A DNA stretch of 47,403 nt from Oscillospiraceae bacterium (lineage in GTDB: Bacteria > Bacillota > Clostridia > Oscillospirales > Oscillospiraceae), in the NCBI GenBank assembly GCA_902795345.1, contig CADBKO010000026.1, positions 1 to 47,403 on the forward strand, given 5' to 3'. Positions 8,236 to 15,960 of this stretch are shown in pieces. Position 1 is the stretch's first letter; every line of letters begins with the position of its first letter. Under the pieces are notes generated by a model, which saw nothing but the letters and a program-made list of their open reading frames with translations, searched no databases and was not told the origin of the DNA. The translations under genes and the position numbers were made by a program.

Positions 8236-8374
8236 GGACGGGGATACGGATCGCTACAGCCAGTGTGAGCACCGGCTTCGCGATGACTGTAAAGGGAGGT
8301 TTGGCACTTAAGCTGACAATATTGCCCTGTCAGGGAAGCCTTTTTGTCGCCTGCAGGGACGGGGACAAGAACAC

Positions 8375-8405
8375 ATGCGCCGCCTCCGCTTTGGAGACGG
8401 CGCAT
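8375..8405 (-). terminator. Riboswitch expression-platform hairpin
   Basis: On the minus strand a 13-bp stem (8405-8393 with 8387-8375, one G-U pair, 5-nt loop) follows the cobalamin aptamer by about 75 nt. The tract after it is GUGUUCUUGUCC, only moderately U-rich. It is the best candidate for the ligand-controlled terminator. A second GC hairpin at 8421-8436 (GGCGGGG/CCCCGCC) lies between it and the aptamer. Confidence 0.6.
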
Positions 8406-8478
8406 GGCAATACCTGTTCCGGCGGGGTGCCCCGCCCGAAACATCAGCTGCCCGCTTAGCCCCAGAAGCTGCTTTCAC

Positions 8479-8650
8479 CCGCGTCATCAGGTCTCCCGAC
8501 TTGGCATCACCCTACCGGAGCGCCTTCCCATTCCTTCCGGAACAGTGGCATACGCTCTTTCGTCCGCTTCACGGTTACTGGGATAGTGCGGAATTCCCAT
8601 CCGCTTCCCTCGGCGCTTTCGCACCGGCGCTCAAGGCGCAGATCACGCGG
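8479..8650 (-). ncRNA. Cobalamin riboswitch aptamer
   Basis: Read on the minus strand, the order of conserved blocks matches the cobalamin riboswitch. GAGGGAAGCGG and GGGAATTCCGC lie near 8615-8588, GCCACTGT at 8549-8542, GGGAAGGCG near 8530-8522, and the B12 box AAGTCGGGAGACCTG at 8502-8488. CCGCGT (8650-8645) can pair with ACGCGG (8484-8479) to close P1. A sigma70-type promoter lies immediately upstream. It most plausibly represses the cobT-cobU-cobS operon when adenosylcobalamin is abundant. Confidence 0.93.
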
Positions 8651-8661
8651 TCAATATCTGG

Positions 8662-8690
8662 ATTGTAGTTTAGAAACGCGGAAAAGTCAA
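8662..8690 (-). promoter_or_regulatory. Promoter of the cobalamin riboswitch transcript
   Basis: TTGACT (8690-8685), 17-bp spacer, TACAAT (8667-8662) on the minus strand. The predicted start near 8655 falls just before the riboswitch P1 stem. Confidence 0.85.
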
Positions 8691-8923
8691 GCTCGCGCCC
8701 AACCGCAGCCCCATACGCGTTCAAACGCCTCGCAGAGTTCGCGCCCGCAGGCGCGAAGAGAATCGGAATCATTTTTCGCGGGGACATTCCGCGCGCGAGA
8801 AACGTGTGCGCTACAGCATGCGCCTCGCGAAAAATACTTCTCGCGGAGCGGACTGTGCGAGCGCAGCGAGTGCGGGGAGCGCAGCGCAATCCCTCTCAAC
8901 GCGAGCCTGCTCGCGTTGACGAT
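8691..8923. repeat. CGCG-rich inverted-repeat region between the ABC importer and riboswitch
   Basis: Non-coding stretch with unusual CGCG-rich composition. It contains a 10-bp perfect inverted repeat (ATTTTTCGCG at 8771-8780, CGCGAAAAAT at 8826-8835) and a 10-bp hairpin at 8897-8918 (CAACGCGAGC/GCTCGCGTTG) just after the permease stop. The latter could end the transporter transcript but has no U-tract. Short open frames here look like chance reading of the repeats. Confidence 0.55.
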
Positions 8924-9928
8924 CTATCGTTCCTCCCGGAAGTAGCTGAGGCCCAGGGCTGCGGGGGGCTGGTTCTCCTTCTTGTTGCGGACGCTGGTGA
9001 GCACCAGCACCACGATGGTCATGACATAGGGCAGCATCTTATACAGCTCCTTCACCGCGCCGGCGCCGCCGGTGGGCAGGATATTGTTGATGCTGAGGAT
9101 ATAAAGGCCGCCGTAGAGGATGGAGGCCAATACTCCCGTGTCGGGCCGCCAGATGGTGAAGATGACGAGGGCGATGGCCAGCCAGCCCCGGTCCCCGAAG
9201 GCGTCGTTACTCCAGACGCCGGAAGCATAGTCCATGACGTAATAGAGGCCGCCTAGGCCCGCGATCATGCTGCCGATGCAGGTGGCCATGTACTTGTATT
9301 TGCTGATATTGATGCCCGCCGCGTCCGCCGTGCCGGGGTTCTCCCCCACGGCCCGCAGATGGAGACCCACCCGGCTGCGCCGCAGGAGGATGCCCGCCAC
9401 AAGAGAGATCAGCACCGCCAGGTAAGCCAGGAAGCTGTAACTGAGGAACACGGTGCCGAAGGCCCCCAGCTTGGATGCGAAGGGCAGGGACTTGCGGAAG
9501 CAGGCGCTGGTGGCGCTGAGGGCGATGGAGGCCACGCTGCTGCCGCCGATCTTGATGAGGTAGCCGCCGAAGAAATTGCCCACGCCCACGCCGAAGGTGG
9601 TGAGGGCCAGGCCCGTCACATTCTGGTTGGCCCGGAGGCTGACGGTGAGGAAGCAGTAAATGAGGCCCATGAAAAGGCTGCCCGCCAGGGAGCAGACCAT
9701 GGGGATGAACACCGCCAGGAAGGTATTGATGTCCGCCGGGGAAGCGAGGCTCCGCTCATAGAAGAAGGCCCCGATGACCCCGCAGATGCCCCCGACGTAC
9801 ATGATGCCGGGGATGCCCAGGTTCAGGTTGCCGGATTTCTCCGTCAGGGTCTCGCCGGTGCTGCCGAAGAGCAGGGGTATGCCCTGCTGCACGGCGCGGG
9901 AGATATAGAAAGCCAGGGTATCAAGCAT
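8924..9928 (-). CDS. ABC importer permease, nucleoside/BMP type (second permease)
   Basis: A 334-residue multi-pass permease of the branched-chain amino acid/monosaccharide/nucleoside permease superfamily, closest in style to YufQ/NupQ. Seen: about nine hydrophobic segments; GIPLLFGSTGETLTEKSGNL near the N-terminus, the characteristic start of this permease type; and RAVGENPGTADAAGINISKYKY, the coupling-helix region that contacts the ATPase. It overlaps the upstream permease by 8 nt. With 9921-12562 and the BMP lipoprotein it should form a purine nucleoside importer in the cell membrane. Confidence 0.88.
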   Translation of the reverse strand: MLDTLAFYISRAVQQGIPLLFGSTGETLTEKSGNLNLGIPGIMYVGGICGVIGAFFYERSLASPADINTFLAVFIPMVCSLAGSLFMGLIYCFLTVSLRANQNVTGLALTTFGVGVGNFFGGYLIKIGGSSVASIALSATSACFRKSLPFASKLGAFGTVFLSYSFLAYLAVLISLVAGILLRRSRVGLHLRAVGENPGTADAAGINISKYKYMATCIGSMIAGLGGLYYVMDYASGVWSNDAFGDRGWLAIALVIFTIWRPDTGVLASILYGGLYILSINNILPTGGAGAVKELYKMLPYVMTIVVLVLTSVRNKKENQPPAALGLSYFREER

Positions 9929-11030
9929 GGCTGCTTCCCTCCTTTTCTCCGGCGGACCGGAAGCTGATGCGGTAGTTGATGAAAAACTCGCTGCCGATGA
10001 TGAAGAAAAGGATGATGCCGGTGAGGATATCCCCGAAGGAATGGTTCAGGCCGAAATTCTGGGCGATCTGGCTGCTGCCCCGGCTGAGAAAGGCCAGGAG
10101 GAAGCTGGTCAGCACCATGAAGATGGGGTTGAACTTCGCCAGCCAGGAGACCATGACGGCGGTGAAGCCCCGGCCTCCGGCGGTGGTGGTGCTGATGGTG
10201 TGGTCCGTGCCCCCCACCAGGAGGAGCCCAGCCACGCCGCAGAGGGCGCCGGAGAGGATCATGGTGCGGAGGATGACCTTTTCCACCTTGATGCCCACAT
10301 AGCGGGCGGTGCGCTCGCTTTCCCCCACCACGCTGAGCTCATACCCATGCTTGGTATAGCGCAGGTAGGTATAGACCGCCACGGTGAGCACCGCCACGAT
10401 TAGGACATTCAGCAGATATTCCTTCCCGGCGATCACCGGGAACCAGCCCGCCTGGGTCCGGGGATTGATGATGCCCACGATGCCGCTGCCCTTCCGGTCC
10501 CACACGTTGCAGAAATAGGAGACCAGCTGGATGGCCACATAGTTCATCATGAGGGTGAACAGGGTCTCGTTGGTGTTCCACTTGGCCTTGAAGAAGGCGG
10601 GGATGGCGGCCCAGATGGCCGCTGCCACGATGCTGGCGACGATCATCACCAGGATGAGCAGGGCGTTGGGCATCTTGTCCCCGAAATAGAACATGCAGGC
10701 CGCCGTGGCGAGGCCGCCGATGAGGACCTGCCCTTCGCCGCCGATGTTCCAGAAGCGCATCTTGAAGGCGGGGGTCACCGCCAGGGACACGCAGAGGAGG
10801 ATCGCCAGCTCCTGGAGGAGCACCCAGAATTTCCGCACGGTGCCGAAGGAGCCCTGGATGATGGTGGCGTAGACCCCCAGGGGGCTGACGCCGGTGAGGA
10901 GGGTGGTCACCAGGGCGCAGACGATGAGGGCCAGCACGATGGCCGCCAGGCGGATGGCCCAGCTGAGATACCAGGGCAGGGCGCTGCGCTTGGAGATATG
11001 GAACAGAGGGGTATGTCCGCTGCCGTTCAT
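9921..11030 (-). CDS. ABC importer permease, nucleoside/BMP type (first permease)
   Basis: A 369-residue permease resembling YufP/NupP. The first hydrophobic helix is at about residues 20-45. LRFWNIGGEGQ-like KMRFWNIGGEGQVLIGG is the conserved early loop, and VVGESERTARYVGIKVEKV is the cytoplasmic coupling loop. Its ATG overlaps the ATPase stop by 4 nt and its end overlaps the next permease. The two unequal permeases pair around the ATPase at 11027-12562. Substrate (nucleosides or bases) is inferred from family and from xpt nearby. Confidence 0.88.
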   Translation of the reverse strand: MNGSGHTPLFHISKRSALPWYLSWAIRLAAIVLALIVCALVTTLLTGVSPLGVYATIIQGSFGTVRKFWVLLQELAILLCVSLAVTPAFKMRFWNIGGEGQVLIGGLATAACMFYFGDKMPNALLILVMIVASIVAAAIWAAIPAFFKAKWNTNETLFTLMMNYVAIQLVSYFCNVWDRKGSGIVGIINPRTQAGWFPVIAGKEYLLNVLIVAVLTVAVYTYLRYTKHGYELSVVGESERTARYVGIKVEKVILRTMILSGALCGVAGLLLVGGTDHTISTTTAGGRGFTAVMVSWLAKFNPIFMVLTSFLLAFLSRGSSQIAQNFGLNHSFGDILTGIILFFIIGSEFFINYRISFRSAGEKEGSSHA

Positions 11031-12562
11031 TCGCTCGTCCCTCCTCCCAGGCGGGTCATCATCATGCCCACCTCCCGCTTGTTGGTGCTCCTGCCGTCCA
11101 CGATGCCGCTGACCTTGCCGCCGCAGAGGACCAGGATCCGGTCGCTCAGCTCCAGCAGCACATCCAGGTCCTCGCCCACATAGATGACGGCCACGCCCTT
11201 CTCCTTCTGGAGATTGATCATATCATAGATGGTGTAGCTGGCCCCGATGTCCAGGCCGCGGACGGCATAGGCCGTCAGCAGCACCTTGGGGGCGGAGGCG
11301 ATCTCCCGGCCCACCAGGATCTTCTGCACGTTGCCGCCGGACAGCTTGCGCACCTGGGTGGCGACGCCGGGGGTGCTCACCGCCAGCTCGCTCACCACCC
11401 ATTCGGCCCGGTGCCTGGGGAAGCTCCGGTCCAGGAAGGGGCCCTTGCCCCGGCGGTAGGACCGCAGGGCCATATTGTCCGTCAGGTCCATGCTGCCCAC
11501 CAGGCCCATGCCCAGCCGGTCCTCCGGCACGAAGGAAAGGCTGACGCCCAGGTCCGCGATGGCCAGGGGGTCCTTCCCCACCAGCTCCTCCCGGCTGCCG
11601 TCGTCGCCGATATAGCTGATGGAGCCCTTCTCCACGGTCTGCAGGCCCGCAATGGATTCCAGCAGCTCCTTCTGGCCGCTGCCGGAGATGCCCGCGATGC
11701 CCAGAATCTCCCCGCTGCGGGCCACGAAGGACACGTCCTCCAGCTTGAGGATGCCGTCGATGCTCCGCACCGTCAGCCCCTTGACTTCGATCCGGGGCTT
11801 TGGATCCTCCGGCTCGGGCCGGTTGATATTCAGCGTGACGCTATGGCCCACCATCATATTGGTCATATCCTGGGCGTTGGTGTCCTTGGTGAGCATGTCC
11901 CCCATGAACTGACCGTGGCGCAGGATGGCCACCCGGTCGGATAGCTCCTCCACCTCATGCATCTTATGGGTGATGATGACGATGGCCTTGCCGCTGTCCC
12001 GCATATTGCGCAGCACGGCGAAGAGCTTGTCCGTCTCCTGGGGGGTGAGGACGGCGGTGGGCTCGTCCAGGATCAGGATGTCCGCCCCCCGGTAGAGGAC
12101 CTTCACGATCTCCACCTGCTGCTTCTGGCTGACGGACATATCGTAGACCTTCTGCTGGGGGTCCACCTCAAAGCCGTAGGTATCGCAGATCTCCTTCACC
12201 TTGCGGCCCACGGCCTTCAGGTCCAGCTTGCCGTGCCCGCGCAGGCCCAGGACGATATTCTCCGCCGCGGTGAACACGTCCACCAGCTTGAAATGCTGAT
12301 GGATCATGCCGATGCCCAGGTCAAAGGCGTCCTTGGGCGAGCGGATGACGACTTCCTTCCCGTCCACGTATATCTGGCCCTCGTCGGGGAAATAGATGCC
12401 GGAGAGCATGTTCATCAGCGTGGTCTTCCCGCTGCCGTTCTCCCCCAGCAGGGCCAGGATCTCCCCCCGGTAGATGTCCAGCCAGACCCTGTCGTTAGCC
12501 AGGACTGTGCCGAAGGATTTGGTGATATTGCGCAGTTGTACCGCTGCCTTGCTTTCCTCCAA
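11027..12562 (-). CDS. ABC importer ATPase, tandem nucleotide-binding domains
   Basis: Sugar/nucleoside-type ATPase with two fused nucleotide-binding domains (YufO/NupO style), 511 residues. The first domain has Walker A GENGSGKTT and Walker B ILILDEPTAVL. The second has degenerate loop GISGSGQKE and signature KLSGGNVQK, with VLLTAYAVRGLDIG replacing the usual LDEPTRGLD Walker B, which is common in this subfamily. The longer frame starts at 12607, but I choose TTG at 12562 because GGAAGGGAG lies 9 nt upstream and the protein then begins LEESKAAVQLRNI. A promoter is at 12619-12647. Confidence 0.9.
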   Translation of the reverse strand: MEESKAAVQLRNITKSFGTVLANDRVWLDIYRGEILALLGENGSGKTTLMNMLSGIYFPDEGQIYVDGKEVVIRSPKDAFDLGIGMIHQHFKLVDVFTAAENIVLGLRGHGKLDLKAVGRKVKEICDTYGFEVDPQQKVYDMSVSQKQQVEIVKVLYRGADILILDEPTAVLTPQETDKLFAVLRNMRDSGKAIVIITHKMHEVEELSDRVAILRHGQFMGDMLTKDTNAQDMTNMMVGHSVTLNINRPEPEDPKPRIEVKGLTVRSIDGILKLEDVSFVARSGEILGIAGISGSGQKELLESIAGLQTVEKGSISYIGDDGSREELVGKDPLAIADLGVSLSFVPEDRLGMGLVGSMDLTDNMALRSYRRGKGPFLDRSFPRHRAEWVVSELAVSTPGVATQVRKLSGGNVQKILVGREIASAPKVLLTAYAVRGLDIGASYTIYDMINLQKEKGVAVIYVGEDLDVLLELSDRILVLCGGKVSGIVDGRSTNKREVGMMMTRLGGGTSE

Positions 12563-12618
12563 GCTGCGCCACTCCCTTCCTGTATGGATGGTCGAATAAT
12601 GACACAAATACAGAATAT

Positions 12619-12647
12619 ATTTTACTATACTTTCCAGCGCAGGGCAA
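12619..12647 (-). promoter_or_regulatory. Promoter for the nucleoside importer genes
   Basis: TTGCCC (12647-12642), 17-bp spacer, TAAAAT (12624-12619) on the minus strand, about 57 bp before the chosen TTG start. It lets the three transporter genes be transcribed apart from the xpt-BMP unit. Confidence 0.65.
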
Positions 12648-12753
12648 GAAGAAAGACGAAAGAAGGGGGATTTTTGTGAAAGGAAAAGCGGCGGGACGGG
12701 GGGTCCCTCATTAGGCGCGTCGCGCCAACTGTCTCGCTGCGGCGAGGACGGAG

Positions 12754-12929
12754 GACCCTCATCAGTCGCTTCGCGCCAGCTTCCCCCGAGGGAAGCTCAG
12801 GTACGTATTGCTGCCCTGTCCCGTTTGATCGTTCCGTTTCTCATTCCTTCGTCCCGCCGCGCGGTCTACCTTCCCCTGGGGGAAGGTGGCAGACGCCGTC
12901 CCCCGCAAGGCGGCTGACGGATGAGGGAC
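12754..12929. repeat. Palindromic repeat, family B, copy 1
   Basis: About 176 bp bounded by CCCTCAT and ATGAGGG in inverted order. Inside are CGCTTCGCGCCAGCTTCCCC-type and TACCTTCCCCTGGGGGAAGG hairpins. It is nearly identical to the copy at 13014-13188. It resembles a MITE or REP-like element without coding content. The sequence from 12662 to 12753 holds only GC-rich remnants of the same kind. Confidence 0.75.
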
Positions 12930-13013
12930 TCCCCCGACGCAGCGGACGTTCTTGTTCTAACGTACTTACTGCAACTTTCTGCCGCCACAGGCGGCAGCGC
13001 CCGCTTTGCGGGC

Positions 13014-13188
13014 GTCCCTCATCAGGCGCTTCGCGCCAGCTTCCCCCAAGGGAAGCTAAGGTACGTGTCGCTGTCCTGTCCGTTTATCCGTTACGTTTCT
13101 CAATCCTTCGTCCCGTCGCGCGGTCTACCTTCCCCTGGGGGAAGGTGGCAGACGCCGTCCCCCGCAAGGCGTCTGACGGATGAGGGAC
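13014..13188. repeat. Palindromic repeat, family B, copy 2
   Basis: Inverted ends GTCCCTCAT (13014-13022) and ATGAGGGAC (13180-13188), with the same internal hairpins as copy 1, including CTTCCCCTGGGGGAAG. It is preceded by a GC hairpin (GCCGCCACAGGCGGC) and GCCCGCTTTGCGGGC, and this prefix recurs before copy 3, on the other side of the DUF559 gene. Confidence 0.8.
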
Positions 13189-13205
13189 TCCCCCGCCGCA
13201 GCGGC

Positions 13206-13577
13206 CTATTTGATCTCCAGGTCCGGCATTTCCGGCAAGTTGCGCAGAATATCCTGACACACATCTTCAAAATACCGGTACACGTCATAGTTGCTGTATC
13301 TAAGAACCGTTAGGCCCTGCTCTCTGAGCCACTGATCCCGCACTGCGTCCCTCGCAAGGTTTTCCGGCTCGCCGTGCTGTTCCCCATCCAGCTCAATCAC
13401 AATCTTAGACGAATGAATATAGAAATCCACGATGTAATTGCCGATGACTTTTTGCCGGTTCACTGTGACTGGCAGCTGCTTGAGGAATTGATACCAGAGC
13501 TTGCGTTCTGCCTCTGTCATTTTCCGACGCAGTTCTTTTGCAAGAGGGGTCAGCTTTGGGTTGCTGTTATTCTCCAT
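13206..13577 (-). CDS. DUF559 endonuclease-like protein
   Basis: A 123-residue DUF559 protein of the Vsr-like/PD-(D/E)XK-related nuclease superfamily. Seen: RRKMTEAERKLWYQFL at the N-terminus; then GNYIVDFYIHSSKIVIELDGEQHGE, which contains the Asp and Glu expected at the active site; then LREQGLTVLRYSNYDVYRYFEDVCQDI. The family is usually called nuclease- or methylase-associated but its biological role is poorly known. The gene lies between family B repeat copies, flanked by the same hairpin prefix, and is out of place between the BMP lipoprotein and its transporter. It may travel with the repeats. Confidence 0.85.
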   Translation of the reverse strand: MENNSNPKLTPLAKELRRKMTEAERKLWYQFLKQLPVTVNRQKVIGNYIVDFYIHSSKIVIELDGEQHGEPENLARDAVRDQWLREQGLTVLRYSNYDVYRYFEDVCQDILRNLPEMPDLEIK

Positions 13578-13640
13578 ATAACGTCTTCTTTCTTATTTCT
13601 TATTTCTGCCGCCGCTGGCGGCAGCGCCCGCTTTGCGGGC

Positions 13641-13742
13641 GTCCCTCATCAGTCGCTTCGCGCCAGCTTCCCCCAAGGGAAGCTCAGGTACGTATTGCGG
13701 CCCTGTCCCGTTTGATCGTTCCGTTTCTCATTCCTTCGTCCC
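13641..13742. repeat. Palindromic repeat, family B, truncated copy 3
   Basis: Begins GTCCCTCATCAGTCGCTTCG like copies 1 and 2 but stops after the TTCGTCCC segment, so it lacks the right half with the closing ATGAGGGAC. The preceding hairpin prefix (about 13608-13640) matches the one before copy 2. Confidence 0.7.
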
Positions 13743-13748
13743 TCAAAT

Positions 13749-13780
13749 CAAAACGCACCCCGGAAACGGGGTGCGTTTTG
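13749..13780 (-). terminator. Terminator after the BMP lipoprotein gene
   Basis: A perfect 14-bp stem, CAAAACGCACCCCG (13749-13762) with CGGGGTGCGTTTTG (13767-13780), 4-nt loop. U-rich tracts are part of each arm, so it may work in both directions. Confidence 0.8.
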
Positions 13781-13810
13781 AAAAGGACGTTTCGCCGGGA
13801 TCCGGCGCCG

Positions 13811-15097
13811 TTAATTGTCGATGATGGTGATGCCGTCGATGTTCAGGTCGAAGGCGGGGGCGGAGCGGAAGACGCTCTCCTCAAATTCGCCGTTCTTGAT
13901 GACCTCGGTCTCGCCGGTGTAGTCGCCCATGTCGTGGATGTCCGCAGCATAGGAGGCCAGCTTCTCGCCGTTGACGGTGAAGGTATCCGTGTCGAACACC
14001 TTGACGGTGCCGGCGATCAGAGCGGCCTTGACTTCCGCGACCTTCTCCGCGGTGCCGGGGGCGGCAGCCTGGGCGTTGACGTCGGTCAGCACCACGGCGC
14101 CGTTGGCCAGGGTGCCGGTCCAGTCGGCGGCCAGGCGCTTGCCGGCAGCGGTGTTGACGATCATGGTCTGCATGAAGGGCACCCAGTTGATGCGGCTGGA
14201 GACGATGAAGGTGTTGGGGCAGGCGGCCACGGTGGAGCCGTTGTAGGACACGTTGGGGATGCCGGCGGCTTCGCAGGCGGTGGGGGCGCCCATGGAGTCG
14301 GCGTGCTGGCTGATGAGCTTGCAGCCCCGCTGGATCAGGGTGTTGGCGGCTTCCTTCTCCAGGGCCTCGTCATACCAGGAGTTGGTGAAGGTGACTTCCA
14401 TGGTGGCGGTGGGGCAGATGGAGCGGACGCCCAGGAACCAGGAGGTATAGCCGCTCTTCACTTCCGCATAGGGGAAGGCGCCCACATAGCCCACCAGGGC
14501 TTCGTCGGCGGTGAACTTGCCCTCTTCGATCATCTGGTTGAGCTTCATGCCGGCGGCGACGCCCGCCAGGTAGCGGCCCTCATAGATGTTGGCGAAGGCA
14601 TTGTGGTAGTTAGGGAGCTTCTCGGTGTGGGCCTTGGTGCCGGTGGCGTGGCAGAACTGCACATTGGGGAACTTCTTGGCGGCCTGGATCATGAAATCCT
14701 CGTGGCCGAAGGAGTCGGCAAAGATGATGTTGCAGCCGTCGTCCACCAGCTCGGCGGCGGCGTTGTAGCACTCCTGGCCTTCGGGGACGTTGGTGCGAAG
14801 CACGTAGCTGACGCCCAGGCTGGAACAGGCTTCCTTGGCGGCTTCGATGAAGTTCTTGTCGTAGGTGGAGTTTTCGTCATGCAGGAAGATGAAGCCGACC
14901 TTCACCTTGGGCAGGACTTCCGCCAGGTCCTTCTTGGCGGCGGCGACGTCCGCGGCGGCGGAATCGTTCTCAAACTCCATATCGGACGCCGCGGCGACGG
15001 GCGCGGGCAGCGTGACCTCGGCCTGCTTCTTCGCGCAGCCGGCGAAGAGGCACAGGGCCATGACCAGAACGAGCAGGAATGCCAGAGTTCTCTTCAT
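13811..15097 (-). CDS. BMP-family nucleoside-binding lipoprotein
   Basis: A 428-residue extracellular substrate-binding lipoprotein of the basic membrane protein (PnrA/BmpA) family. Signal peptide with lipobox LFAGC near residue 21. The body carries DLAEVLPKVKVGFIFLHDEN, ADSFGHEDFMIQAAKKFPNV and VGYVGAFPYAEVKSGYTSWFLG, the expected order for the family. I choose ATG 15097 (MKRTLAF) because GGAGG lies 8 nt upstream; an in-frame ATG 15 nt earlier overlaps that site. It follows xpt by 53 nt and ends at a strong terminator. It probably delivers purine nucleosides to the importer at 8924-12562. Confidence 0.92.
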   Translation of the reverse strand: MKRTLAFLLVLVMALCLFAGCAKKQAEVTLPAPVAAASDMEFENDSAAADVAAAKKDLAEVLPKVKVGFIFLHDENSTYDKNFIEAAKEACSSLGVSYVLRTNVPEGQECYNAAAELVDDGCNIIFADSFGHEDFMIQAAKKFPNVQFCHATGTKAHTEKLPNYHNAFANIYEGRYLAGVAAGMKLNQMIEEGKFTADEALVGYVGAFPYAEVKSGYTSWFLGVRSICPTATMEVTFTNSWYDEALEKEAANTLIQRGCKLISQHADSMGAPTACEAAGIPNVSYNGSTVAACPNTFIVSSRINWVPFMQTMIVNTAAGKRLAADWTGTLANGAVVLTDVNAQAAAPGTAEKVAEVKAALIAGTVKVFDTDTFTVNGEKLASYAADIHDMGDYTGETEVIKNGEFEESVFRSAPAFDLNIDGITIIDN

Positions 15098-15150
15098 TTT
15101 CTTTTCCTCCATATCCTTTCTGTTTTTTCTCTGAAATATGGAAAACGGGG

Positions 15151-15723
15151 TCAGCAGAATTCGATGTCCCCGTCTTCGCTCATGGATTTGATGCGGGCCA
15201 GGGATTCCACCCGGACGCCCCGGGAGCGGATCAGCTCCCCGCCGGGCTGGTAGGCTTTCTCGATGGCGATGCCGGCGCCGACGACGGTGGCCCCCGCCAG
15301 CATGGCCAGGTCCAGCAGGCCGCTGAGGGCCGCGCCGTTGGCCAGGAAATCGTCGATGAGCAGCAGCCTGTCCCCGGGCCCCAGATAGTCCTTGGACACG
15401 ATCACGTCATAGATGCGCCCGTGGGTATAGGATCGCACCTGGGTCCTGTACACTTCCCCGGCGATGTTTTTCGTCTCCGTCTTTTTGGCGAAGACCACCG
15501 GGCAGTGGAAGGACTGGGCGGCGATGCAGGCCATGCCGATGCCGGAAGCCTCGATGGTCAGGATCTTATTGACCCCGCAGCCGTCGAACAGGCGCTTCCA
15601 TTCCCGGCCCATGGCTTCAAAGAGGCTCACGTCCATCTGGTGGTTCAGGAAGCTGTCCACCTTCAGCACGTCGCCTTCCTTCACGATGCCGTCTTTTCGG
15701 ATCCGGTCCTCCAAGAGCTGCAT
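15151..15723 (-). CDS. xpt: Xanthine phosphoribosyltransferase
   Basis: A 190-residue Xpt, the usual length, converting xanthine and PRPP to XMP in the cytoplasm. It starts MQLLEDRIRKDG, has LTIEASGIGMACIAA in the base-binding half, and the PRPP-binding motif LLLIDDFLANGAAL. ATG at 15723 is preceded by GGAGG. The promoter lies close upstream, leaving too short a leader for a purine riboswitch. Linkage to the BMP lipoprotein and ABC importer indicates uptake and salvage of purines. Confidence 0.95.
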   Translation of the reverse strand: MQLLEDRIRKDGIVKEGDVLKVDSFLNHQMDVSLFEAMGREWKRLFDGCGVNKILTIEASGIGMACIAAQSFHCPVVFAKKTETKNIAGEVYRTQVRSYTHGRIYDVIVSKDYLGPGDRLLLIDDFLANGAALSGLLDLAMLAGATVVGAGIAIEKAYQPGGELIRSRGVRVESLARIKSMSEDGDIEFC

Positions 15724-15746
15724 ATCCTCGCCTCCAAAACAGAATT

Positions 15747-15775
15747 ATGATAGCACAAACGGCTCCGCAATTCAA
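15747..15775 (-). promoter_or_regulatory. Promoter of xpt-BMP operon
   Basis: TTGAAT (15775-15770), 17-bp spacer, TATCAT (15752-15747) on the minus strand. The leader to the start codon is only about 20 nt. Confidence 0.8.
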
Positions 15776-15960
15776 CCGGAAAAAGCCCAATTACCGCCAT
15801 AATCTGACAGGGGATGCTTGCTCCGTCCCTGGTAGGCTTCGGGGCTTCCAATGGGAGGAGTCCTTACCGGGCGGGAGGGGGTTACGGGGACGGGAGTTTG
15901 CCCGCTGCGGCGGGGACGAAAGACGGGAACAGGACGGGGGCTTCTCGCGCTGCGGCGCGA

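Noticed and set aside
8575..8889. A 104-codon minus-strand frame upstream of cobT
   Set aside because: It overlaps the riboswitch promoter and the aptamer; Arg/Ala-rich composition reflects the CGCG-rich DNA.
12921..13313. Plus-strand frames through the family B repeats
   Set aside because: They consist of repeat DNA and antisense of the DUF559 gene.
15724..15800. A purine riboswitch before xpt
   Set aside because: The promoter leaves a leader of only about 20 nt and the aptamer motifs are absent.
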